A DNA stretch of 64,000 nt. Origin: UBA5018 sp044375975. Its GTDB lineage: Bacteria > Cyanobacteriota > Cyanobacteriia > PCC-6307 > Cyanobiaceae. The stretch is taken from positions 1-64,000 of the forward strand of contig JBILLQ010000003.1 in the NCBI GenBank assembly GCA_044375975.1. Direction: 5' to 3'. The notes beneath the pieces were generated by a model. The model had not been told where the DNA came from. It saw nothing but the letters and a program-made list of their open reading frames with translations, and did no database searches. This document shows, in pieces, positions 33,366 through 40,865 of this stretch. Numbering within the stretch: the first letter of the stretch is position 1; each line of letters opens with the position of its first letter. The translations under genes were made by a program, and so were the position numbers.

Positions 33366-34460
33366 CTGGGGGAGGCAGACCACACGCAAACCGACGCCGT
33401 TGAAGACGCTGTCGGGCTGGTGATGGAGGCGGTAGGCAGAGCGGCAGTACCCGGGGAGGTCGCCCCAGGAGCCGCCGCGCAGCAGCCTATCGGCATAATC
33501 GTCATCTCTCTTGACATCGACATTATTTGCATCCGCGTCAACCCAAGCGCTCCCATCTAGCGGTGCTCCCTCATAATTGGCATGCCATTGATCGAGGCAC
33601 CACTCCCACACATTGCCGTGCATATCCTGCAGACCCCAAGCATTAGCAGGAAACATGCCCACCGATGTAGTTTGCTGCCGATACTCGCCCTTTGGGCCAT
33701 CGCCATATGTGTAATCTCCGTTGAAATTGGCAAGCTCAGAGCTGATCGTTCCGCCAAAGTGAAAAGGTGTGCTGCTGCCCGCCCGGCAGGCATATTCCCA
33801 CTGAGCTTCGCTGGGTAAACTGTAATGACGGCCCGTGCGCTGGCTCAAACGATTGCAAAATTCGATGGCATCCTCCCAGCTCACACACTCCACAGGCCGT
33901 TGATCGGTGTTTAACTCACCAGCCAACAGACGAGCACTTCCGCCCTTGTCGCCATAGCCAGCCTGGAAACGGGAAGGATTTAGCGACAACTCCCTACCCC
34001 AGCTCTCCCCATCCTGGGGCTGCCAACCCGCCACCTCTCGCCACTGGGCCTGGGTGATTGGCGTTTGGCCCATAAAAAAACCCTCCAATTGCACCAGATG
34101 CAGAGGGCCTTCGTCGTCATAGCGAACTGGCTCTTGAGCTGGGGAACCCATCCAAAACCGGCCGGGCGGGATCCAGAGCATGGTGAGGGCTGGGGCATTT
34201 TCCAGCAAACCTTGCTGGGGGCCTTGCCCAGCTGAAGATTGCTTTGCCAATACCCCAGTACTTACTGCCTTACCACTGTCTGCCTTACCACTGTCTGCTT
34301 TGTGGCTAGTGGCATTGCCACTGGCTGCCTTGCGGCCAACTGTCTTGCCACTACCTGGCTTACCACTGGGAAGCGGCGATGGCGCCAACAGCTCTCGAAA
34401 CCCCTGGGTTTGAGCGGGGTAGCGCAACAAAAAACGCTGCCGATGGGGGGTTTTGGTCAT
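33351..34460 (-). CDS. DGR target protein 1: FGE/sulfatase-modifying-factor (C-type lectin fold) protein
   Basis: 369 residues from the ATG at 34460; an in-frame extension to 34937 would run through the template repeat and is rejected. After a low-complexity basic head (ADSGKAVS-like units) comes an FGE domain: MLWIPPGRFWMGSPAQEP, TPITQAQWREVAGW, VSWEDAIEFCNRLSQRTG, LPSEAQWEYACRAG, DMHGNVWEWCLDQW. The last 40 residues are variable repeat 1 (LLRGGSW...VVCLPQ). FGE-fold proteins of DGRs act as diversified ligand-binding surfaces rather than sulfatase-modifying enzymes. It is the last gene of the run, 200 bp after the template. Confidence 0.9.
   Translation of the reverse strand: MTKTPHRQRFLLRYPAQTQGFRELLAPSPLPSGKPGSGKTVGRKAASGNATSHKADSGKADSGKAVSTGVLAKQSSAGQGPQQGLLENAPALTMLWIPPGRFWMGSPAQEPVRYDDEGPLHLVQLEGFFMGQTPITQAQWREVAGWQPQDGESWGRELSLNPSRFQAGYGDKGGSARLLAGELNTDQRPVECVSWEDAIEFCNRLSQRTGRHYSLPSEAQWEYACRAGSSTPFHFGGTISSELANFNGDYTYGDGPKGEYRQQTTSVGMFPANAWGLQDMHGNVWEWCLDQWHANYEGAPLDGSAWVDADANNVDVKRDDDYADRLLRGGSWGDLPGYCRSAYRLHHQPDSVFNGVGLRVVCLPQGCFS
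33366..33486 (-). repeat. DGR variable repeat 1 (VR1)
   Basis: 121 bp at the 3' end of the FGE gene, same length as the template at 34661-34781. Compared base by base, 12 positions differ and all 12 are adenines in the coding strand of the template; none of the other 98 positions changed. Encoded variable residues fall in GDL, Y, L, S, F and G positions. Confidence 0.95.
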
Positions 34461-34851
34461 GGCGGCGAAAAGGGAGGCGCGAATCCAGCGGCGGCGGGCG
34501 CGGGGCCCTGGCGGAAGCCGAGGCCGAGGTGAGGAGCCGCTGGGGCACCCCCTGGCGCTGTGCGGATCAGCGAGCAAAGCTGGCCGATCACTGGAACGGG
34601 TCTGGACCCTTCTTGTACACCCGTTGGCATTTCTGGCAACAGTTCTGACGGTGAAGGGTGCTGGGGGAGGCAGACCACACGCAAACCGACGTTGTTGTTG
34701 ACGTTGTCGGGCTGGTGATGGTTGCGGTAGGCAGAGCGGCAGTTCCCGGGGTGGTTGTTCCAGGAGCCGCCGCGCAGCAGCTGCGCGACCCGCCCGACCA
34801 TAAGTTAGATGAAAACCCTGATTCGCGATCAGCAAAATCATCGATCCGCGT
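34461..34851 (-). other. Non-coding stretch between RT and target 1, holding the template
   Basis: The region contains the template repeat (34661-34781) and about 200 bp between it and the FGE gene start. In the coding strand the template still reads as LLRGGSWNNHPGNCRSAYRN and onwards, in a frame that would continue as Pro-rich sequence, so it is not a gene. A dyad GCGCAG-CAG-CTGCGC lies at 34772-34786 across the 5' end of the template. Confidence 0.8.
34661..34781 (-). repeat. DGR template repeat (TR)
   Basis: A 121-bp non-coding copy of the three variable repeats, located 71 bp after the reverse transcriptase stop, the usual place. Its coding strand contains 23 adenines, of which 16 are in eight AAC codons, the hallmark of templates that give many residues but no stop codons after adenine mutagenesis. 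The RNA of this region would be reverse-transcribed with adenine-specific errors and the cDNA would replace variable repeats. Confidence 0.96.
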
Positions 34852-35919
34852 TCAGCCCAGCAAGCCTTCGCCGTAGGGCAGATTGCGAAACAAGCGGCGG
34901 CGCAGGCACCAGGTGTGGCCGTGGGCCAGGTGGGCATTCCAGCTCCGCAGGCTGGCCCTGGCGGTGGCGGAGGGCAGCTGGCCAGCCGCTAACGCCGCAG
35001 CTTGCAAGCGCAGGCGGCGGCGACCTTTACGCAGGTTGTGATTGCGCACCCGCACCAGGCCAGGCATCACAAAAAAACCCACAAAACTGGCGCCATCGCC
35101 GCAGCGGCGGATTTGGCTTTTGATCGGATGCAGCCGCAGGCGCAGGGCGGCCAGCTCCGCCTCCACCAGGCATCTGGCTTGCCGCAACGGCTCGGGGCTG
35201 TCGGCAAATAGGGCGAAATCATCCACGTAGCGCAGGTAGGCGCTGATGCCAGGCAGGGCGCTGAGGGTGTGATCGAGTTGGTTGAGGTGAAAGTTGGCGA
35301 GGAACTGACTGGTGAGGTTGCCGATCGGCAGGCCACGGGCACGCTCCAGGGGGGTGAGCAGGCTGTCGCCGGGGAAGACATCGAGAGCGGGGCCGATGCA
35401 AGCGCCATTGGCCAGGATCTGATCCAGCAGCCAAAGGGTGCCGGGGCAGCTGATGCGCTCCCGCAGCTGGGCGCGCAGCAGGGTGAGATCGAGGCTGGGG
35501 AAGTAGAGGCGAATGTCGGCGCTGAACACCCAGCGGTGGCGGGCGGCGGCGGCGATGAACTGGCGCAGGGCGCGATGGCTGCCGAAGCCGCGCCGATTGG
35601 CGAAACTGCCGGGGTGGAAACCCCGCTCGATCGGCGGCACGATCACGGCACAGAGGGCATGGTGCACCACCCGATCTCGGTAGGGGGCGGCGCTGATCAA
35701 GCGCGGTTTTGGATCGCGAATTGTGAAGCGGCGGTAGGGGCCGGGCTGGTAAGAAAAATTGCGCAATTGCTGCTGCAACAGTAGCAATTCGGCTTCCAGA
35801 TTGGCATGAAAAGCCAGCACATCCGGCCGGTAGCGCTTACCGCGCTGGGCGCGGCGGGCGGCGGCGAGCAGATTGGCGAAGCTGGTGATACGGAAGAACA
35901 GCCGCCGCAGGGGTTTCAC
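34852..35919 (-). CDS. Diversity-generating retroelement reverse transcriptase
   Basis: 355 residues with the DGR-RT pattern: RFTIRDPKPRLISAAPYRDR (finger region), VFSADIRLYFPSLD, GLPIGNLTSQFLANFHLNQL (DGR form of motif 4) and the catalytic YVDD in LRYVDDFALFADS near residue 229. Together with Avd it copies the template RNA with errors at adenines. It starts five bases after the avd stop, so translation is probably coupled. All catalytic aspartates are present, so activity is expected. Confidence 0.97.
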   Translation of the reverse strand: MKPLRRLFFRITSFANLLAAARRAQRGKRYRPDVLAFHANLEAELLLLQQQLRNFSYQPGPYRRFTIRDPKPRLISAAPYRDRVVHHALCAVIVPPIERGFHPGSFANRRGFGSHRALRQFIAAAARHRWVFSADIRLYFPSLDLTLLRAQLRERISCPGTLWLLDQILANGACIGPALDVFPGDSLLTPLERARGLPIGNLTSQFLANFHLNQLDHTLSALPGISAYLRYVDDFALFADSPEPLRQARCLVEAELAALRLRLHPIKSQIRRCGDGASFVGFFVMPGLVRVRNHNLRKGRRRLRLQAAALAAGQLPSATARASLRSWNAHLAHGHTWCLRRRLFRNLPYGEGLLG

Positions 35920-35924
35920 GCTGG

Positions 35925-36341
35925 TTAGCCGGGGGCGGATTGGCGTTGCTGGGAAAGCCAGCCGCTGAGTTGACGGCCGATGGCGGCGATCAGGCGGCTG
36001 GCGTGTTCGTAACGGCGCAGATCGATCAGGTTGAATTCATGCAGCAGGCGGGTTTGCAGCTGGATCAGGTGCAGGCGGCCGGCGAGGGGTTCGAGAATCG
36101 GCAGCCGCTCGCGCTGGAAGCGGGCCAGGGCCAGCTGCTCCATCAGCTCATAGAGATTGGCAATCAGCCGATCCCCCAGGCCAAAGCGGTGCTGGCGAGG
36201 TAAACAATGCAGGATTGGAATGAACCAGCGGATCAACTCCAAGGTGGCCTCCAGGATCGGTAACTCGGCGACACTGGGGTTGCTCGCTGGGGCGGCAGGA
36301 ATGCTGGGTTCGCCTTGGAAGCCGGGGGTGGCATTGGCCAT
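35925..36341 (-). CDS. avd: DGR accessory variability determinant (Avd)
   Basis: 138 residues from the ATG at 36341; the helical core (LPILEATLELIRWFIPILHC, FGLGDRLIANLYELMEQL, LLHEFNLIDLRRYEHASRL) is the four-helix-bundle, S23-like Avd family. Avd forms a basic barrel-shaped pentamer binding the reverse transcriptase and RNA, and is needed for adenine mutagenesis. An ATG at 36389 would start inside the hairpin of the VR2 flank, so I reject it. Located between target 2 and RT, a common DGR order. Confidence 0.92.
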   Translation of the reverse strand: MANATPGFQGEPSIPAAPASNPSVAELPILEATLELIRWFIPILHCLPRQHRFGLGDRLIANLYELMEQLALARFQRERLPILEPLAGRLHLIQLQTRLLHEFNLIDLRRYEHASRLIAAIGRQLSGWLSQQRQSAPG

Positions 36342-36357
36342 GGGGAGATGGTTACAA

Positions 36358-36476
36358 AAAATCGAGGCGCCTACGGCGCCATGCACCATAATCCAACAGC
36401 CTTAAATCCAACAGCCAAGGGTTAAGAAAATCCAAGCGTTAAGAGATAAAGAGTTTAAGAGTTAAGAAGAACAGCC
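36358..36476 (-). repeat. Shared 3' flank of VR2, copy 2
   Basis: Close copy of 33248-33365, shared from the CAGCCC next to the variable repeat to the GGCGCC-TAC-GGCGCC hairpin at 36365-36380. It fills the gap between target 2 and avd. Confidence 0.8.
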
Positions 36477-39434
36477 CTGGGGGAGGCAGACCACACGCAA
36501 ACCGACGAGGTTGCTGACGAGGTCGGGCAGGTGATGGAAGCGGGAGGCAGAGCGGCAGTACCCGGGGTGGTCGATCCAGGAGCCGCCGCGCAGCAGCTTG
36601 TCATTGAATTCTTCATCTTTCTTAATATTTGCCTGGTTGGCATCCGCGTCAACCCAAGCGCTCCCGTCTACCGGTGCTCCCTCATAGCTGGGGTGCCATT
36701 GATCCAGGCACCACTCCCACACATTACCATGCATATCCTGCAGGCCCCAATCATTAGCGGGAAAGGCATCAGCAGAAGTAATACTAGCAAGAGACTTCCC
36801 AACCGGCGTAGTCTGCCGCCGCCAATCTCCCTTTAAGCCACCAGCGTAAACCTCAGTGCCATCGAAATTAGCGAGTTCCGAGCTGAGAGTTTCTCCAAAA
36901 TGAAACGGCGTGATGCTGCCAGCCCGGCAGGCATATTCCCACTGGGCTTCGCTAGGTAAACTGTAATGGCGGCCAGTGCGCTGGCTCAGGCGATTGCAGA
37001 ATTCGATCGCATCCTCCCAGTTCACCTGCTCCACCGGCCGCTGATCGGTGTTTGCTTCTCCATCAAAAAGGCGAGCCTTTCCGCCCTTTTGATTATCGCC
37101 ACCCCGGAAATGGGAAGGATTTGGCTTCAACTCCCTGCCCCAGCTTTCCCCATCCCAAGGCTGCCAACCGGCCACCTCTCGCCACTGGGCCTGGGTGATC
37201 GGCGTTTGGGCCATGAAAAAACTCTCCAGCTTCACCAGATGCTGGGGGCCTTCATCGTCATAACGCTCAGGCTCCTCAGGGGGAGAGCCCATCGGGAATT
37301 CCCCCTGAGGAATCTCCACCAGCGTGAGTGTCAGCGGATCGGCCGCTTCCGCAATGGCACCTGGGGGAAGATTTTTGCGCTGCAGGGGCTCATAAAAGGC
37401 CTGGGCACTACCTATAGAGCGATGGATCTCAATGACTGGCTTCTGGTTGGATTTTTTCTTGGTGCGATCTTCCGGCTTAGAAGTGATCGTTAGCTTGCCC
37501 GTTTCAAAGCTGATCGGCAACAGCTCCATTTCCTGGTAGCAGGCGGTGCTGAAACTGATCAGATCTGATGGGGGAATAGGTAATAATTTGGCGGTTTCGT
37601 ATGGGAGATCTTCAAAGGTAAAGTGTTGCTTCGGCCAAGGCTCAGGGAAATCTTGATTGGTTCCAGCACTACTCCAACCCGCTTCGATATCATTCGCCAA
37701 GTCTTCATAAGATTGGCCCAATCCCCGCAAACAACTTGGAGCCACCGTGGCGAAAGCGGCCAGCAGCGCTTCAAAATTCTCGCCATTACTATCGCGAGGA
37801 TTGCGCAGCAGCGCTTCGAATTTATCAGTACTGCGATTCAGGCTTTTGGCCACCTGCTCCTTCACGGCATCAAACACCTGGCGGGCCTCCCACACTCTCA
37901 AGCCGTCCCGCAACCGCAGCCTGAGGTCCTCATCCACGAGCTGCAGCAACTGCCGATCGATAGGCACCAGGGTCTGCTCCTGCTTGGCATTAGCCGCAGC
38001 AGGTTGATTGGGAATGGATAAATTTTTGAACAAACCACTGAGCAGCACCTCCGCCTGCTCCGCCGGACCGCTACCAGGCACCAATAAGTGCTGGACCAAA
38101 CGCACCACCGGCAGTGTGATCACCGGCGCAAAAGTGAGCAACGCCAGCAGGCGCCGCGCCTTTCGGCTGGCCGTAAACAAAAACACCGCCAGCAAATCCT
38201 CTACCTCATCAGGCCCGAGAGCTTCCGAGGTGGCGGCAGGGCCATCGCTCTGAGTAGGGAGAGAGGCAGTGCCTTTGAGCTCTGGTGTTGGCAGGGGAAA
38301 GCGATAGGCCAGGGCACTGCCGCCCCGTGCGCCGCAGATCAAGTTCGCCCAAGCGCCCAGGGCGATGGGCTCCAGTTCCATCAACGGCAGGGTGAGGCAG
38401 CCTTTCGCCTGGGCGGCTCGCTGCTCCGCCGTGGCGATCTCCCAGTTATCAACAGGGATCCAACCAAGCTGGGGGTTGGGCTGAACGGATCGCCGAGCCC
38501 TCACCCAGCCAGCCTGCCGCTGAGCCAGGACAGTCCGCAGCCACATCCGCTGAGGCAACACCTGCAGCAGAGCCAGCGGCTGCGCAGCTGCCCAGTTTTG
38601 CAACAACTTGGCTAAAGAGCCGTCGTACCAAATCTCGTGCACGCCATCGCTCACCAACAACAACAGAGAGCGTTCAGTGCGCTGGCGCAACAGCCGCGGG
38701 GAACGGGGGCGACCGTTGATCGTTTTCAGTAGCGGCTTACCAGTGGCATCCAGGCCCAACTGCCAACAGCGCAGATCGCGCCAGCGCACGTCTTTGCCCA
38801 AGCGACGAGGCAGTTCCCGACGCAATCGCTGCCACAAAGCCATCGATGGCGTGCTGTCAAACAGCAAATCAAGGGATAGCCATGCCTGCCGCCGGGCCGT
38901 CAGCACCGGCTGCCAGGGGCCGTTTTCGATGCGAGCCCGAGCGATCTGCTCCACCGTGGCGGCCACATCCAGTTGACACCGGGGGCCCTGTTGCACCCAT
39001 CGGTTCAACGGGGAAAGAGCGCGACGAAAACGGCGTGTATGCGGGAGCAGGCCCGGATCGGCCACGCCTACGGAAAGAGAATCGTGCGAAGAAGACTCCG
39101 GGCCAAACGCTGGCATTAACGGCACCTTCCTCTCGGGAGTAGGCTTAGTTAGGCTGGGATCATCTTCAATCGCAGAGTTGAGCAAAGCCGAGGGGCTCCG
39201 AGAACCCGTCAGCTGCTGGGCCTCCTGCTGCCCAAGATCAACAGACCCTAGCTGGGCTGATTTGTCTAGTAGGTACTTAGGTGAATCGAGGCTGGGATCG
39301 GGCTCCGGGGCATCGGCTGCAATTCGTTGCGCCATCCACAACAACTCGGCAATCTCCTGGGCACTCCAGTGGCGCTTACCGAGGTAATCCAGCACCCTTA
39401 GCCAAGGTTCTCTTGGGCACTCTTTCTCTGGCAT
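36462..39434 (-). CDS. DGR target protein 2: vWA-like domain fused to FGE domain
   Basis: 990 residues. An N-terminal helical part (WLRVLDYLGKRHWSAQEIAEL), a vWA-like domain near residues 180-330 with a MIDAS-type DSTPSM and a LLLVSDG strand, a long helical middle (about 390-690; SAV_2336-like), and a C-terminal FGE domain from about residue 705 (LTLVEIPQGEFPMGSPPEEP). The last 40 residues are variable repeat 2. The start overlaps the MoxR stop as TGATG, implying translational coupling. In vWA-MoxR-VMAP systems the vWA protein is the adaptor between ATPase and effector; the fused lectin-like FGE probably recognises the trigger. Role inferred from family context. Confidence 0.9.
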   Translation of the reverse strand: MPEKECPREPWLRVLDYLGKRHWSAQEIAELLWMAQRIAADAPEPDPSLDSPKYLLDKSAQLGSVDLGQQEAQQLTGSRSPSALLNSAIEDDPSLTKPTPERKVPLMPAFGPESSSHDSLSVGVADPGLLPHTRRFRRALSPLNRWVQQGPRCQLDVAATVEQIARARIENGPWQPVLTARRQAWLSLDLLFDSTPSMALWQRLRRELPRRLGKDVRWRDLRCWQLGLDATGKPLLKTINGRPRSPRLLRQRTERSLLLLVSDGVHEIWYDGSLAKLLQNWAAAQPLALLQVLPQRMWLRTVLAQRQAGWVRARRSVQPNPQLGWIPVDNWEIATAEQRAAQAKGCLTLPLMELEPIALGAWANLICGARGGSALAYRFPLPTPELKGTASLPTQSDGPAATSEALGPDEVEDLLAVFLFTASRKARRLLALLTFAPVITLPVVRLVQHLLVPGSGPAEQAEVLLSGLFKNLSIPNQPAAANAKQEQTLVPIDRQLLQLVDEDLRLRLRDGLRVWEARQVFDAVKEQVAKSLNRSTDKFEALLRNPRDSNGENFEALLAAFATVAPSCLRGLGQSYEDLANDIEAGWSSAGTNQDFPEPWPKQHFTFEDLPYETAKLLPIPPSDLISFSTACYQEMELLPISFETGKLTITSKPEDRTKKKSNQKPVIEIHRSIGSAQAFYEPLQRKNLPPGAIAEAADPLTLTLVEIPQGEFPMGSPPEEPERYDDEGPQHLVKLESFFMAQTPITQAQWREVAGWQPWDGESWGRELKPNPSHFRGGDNQKGGKARLFDGEANTDQRPVEQVNWEDAIEFCNRLSQRTGRHYSLPSEAQWEYACRAGSITPFHFGETLSSELANFDGTEVYAGGLKGDWRRQTTPVGKSLASITSADAFPANDWGLQDMHGNVWEWCLDQWHPSYEGAPVDGSAWVDADANQANIKKDEEFNDKLLRGGSWIDHPGYCRSASRFHHLPDLVSNLVGLRVVCLPQGCSS
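36477..36597 (-). repeat. DGR variable repeat 2 (VR2)
   Basis: 121 bp at the end of the vWA-FGE gene. Twelve differences from the template, all at template adenines in the coding strand; the other 98 positions are identical. The pattern of changes differs from VR1, so the two repeats were diversified independently. Confidence 0.95.
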
Positions 39435-40807
39435 CACTGATCCGTACCGCCTTCTAGATCAGCGTTGAGCGGTTGCAACAATACGTTTTCTAAACCCGTA
39501 ATAATGCTATTAAAGCTTCGCCCAACATTGCCTTCACCCTTGGCACTGGTCTCCAGCAAAAAAGCGAAATTGAGCAACTGATCCATAGCCAAGTTATCGT
39601 CGCGCCCCCGAGCCTTTCTGGCGGCCTGTTCAAACGAATTCAAGGCTGTCTCCACTTGCTGCAGCTGGTCCTGCTGCTCTTGCTGCTCTTGATGCAGCTG
39701 GTCCTGCGGCTGGTCTTGGTGATCCTGATGCTGCTGCTTTTTTTTCTTGACCAGATGGCGGCGCACGATGAGCTCCAAGGTGGCGCGATCGAAGCTAAAA
39801 TCGGGCATCGATATCCGCAAGCAGCGGCGATTGAAAGCCGCCGGAAAATCTCTTTCGCCGTTGCTACTCATCACCACCAGGGGAAACTCGTGGCATTGCA
39901 CAACTCCACCTTTAATGGAGGCGGTAATCGGTTTACCCGCTGCATCTTCATCCCAGGTAGCCACCACACGAGCAGAACTCTGGCTGACATCGCCGCCTGC
40001 GGCTGTTTCCGCCCGTTGCAATTCCGGAATTGGGAAGCGGCCTTCTTCGAAGAGATTCAGCAGCTCATTAGCCAGGTTCAGATCGCCCTTATCAATCTCA
40101 TCAATCAATAGCACCCGCGGCAGGTGGGCCGGCAGAAAAGCCGTACCCACTGGCCCGAGCCGGATGTAATTCTCCACCTGCGGTAGATCCGAATTGCTCT
40201 GCTTCGCGGGATTGCTTTGCTTCTCGAATTGCAGATCCTGGAGCCGCGCCAGCGGGTTGTAGGTGGCCAGCGCATCCGCCAGATTTGCACCAGGGGATAC
40301 CGCCCATTCCAATACAGGCCCCAGTTTCAACCAGGCGGCTACAGCATAAGCGAGAGTTGTCTTACCTGATCCAGGCAGGCCGGTGATCAGCAGTGGTCGC
40401 CGCAAAGCCAGGGCGGCGTTCACCGCGAGTACCAGCTCACGGCAAGGATCGGTTTCCGGTAGCACAAAACTCTCTGCCCGCTCTATGGCGCGGGGATTAG
40501 GGCTATTTTTTTCATTCTCTTGCAGTTTTTTCCATCGATTCCAAGCCGCTGTTGCGTGGAATTTATTAAATTCATCCCAGTCCATGAACTTGCGCCAGGG
40601 AGGCGCCGGATCAGCAATGGAGTGTTCAGGCTGATCAGGATGCTTGGCCTGATCCGGCTGATCCGACTGGTCTGGCTGATCAACATGGGTTTCACCGCTA
40701 GCTTTAACCTCTTCAACAGCCTCCTCGACTTCGGCCGTTGATCCATCAGTGGCAATGGAAAAGGGGTTGCAGGATCCACGCGTGAGAGCGAAGCGTTGCC
40801 AGGTCAT
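39434..40807 (-). CDS. MoxR-type AAA+ ATPase of a ternary conflict system
   Basis: 457 residues from the ATG at 40807; the open frame to 41221 overlaps the upstream gene and is not used. Walker A GLPGSGKTTLAYA near residue 145, Walker B VLLIDEIDKGD near 233, sensor-1 LVVMSSNGERDFP and arginine-finger region AAFNRRCLRI. This is the MoxR/dynein-related-like branch that works with vWA proteins. A Gln/Asp/His-rich linker repeat (QDQPQDQLHQEQQEQQDQ) sits before the C-terminal helices, and an acidic DQPDQ repeat near residues 40-60. Overlaps the vWA-FGE gene and follows the VMAP gene by 58 bases. Confidence 0.9.
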   Translation of the reverse strand: MTWQRFALTRGSCNPFSIATDGSTAEVEEAVEEVKASGETHVDQPDQSDQPDQAKHPDQPEHSIADPAPPWRKFMDWDEFNKFHATAAWNRWKKLQENEKNSPNPRAIERAESFVLPETDPCRELVLAVNAALALRRPLLITGLPGSGKTTLAYAVAAWLKLGPVLEWAVSPGANLADALATYNPLARLQDLQFEKQSNPAKQSNSDLPQVENYIRLGPVGTAFLPAHLPRVLLIDEIDKGDLNLANELLNLFEEGRFPIPELQRAETAAGGDVSQSSARVVATWDEDAAGKPITASIKGGVVQCHEFPLVVMSSNGERDFPAAFNRRCLRISMPDFSFDRATLELIVRRHLVKKKKQQHQDHQDQPQDQLHQEQQEQQDQLQQVETALNSFEQAARKARGRDDNLAMDQLLNFAFLLETSAKGEGNVGRSFNSIITGLENVLLQPLNADLEGGTDQ

Positions 40808-40865
40808 GGGAATGGAGACAAAGGGATGGAATTGGAGATGGAGGGCTGGATGGGGAAAGAATGGG

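Noticed and set aside
34457..34801. Minus-strand frame through the template repeat as a real gene
   Set aside because: It encodes the variable-repeat peptide with eight Asn codons followed by Pro-rich sequence and no FGE domain; it is the DGR template.
34461..34937. N-terminal extension of DGR target 1
   Set aside because: The extended frame would translate the template in a different frame; the ATG at 34460 starts the believable protein.
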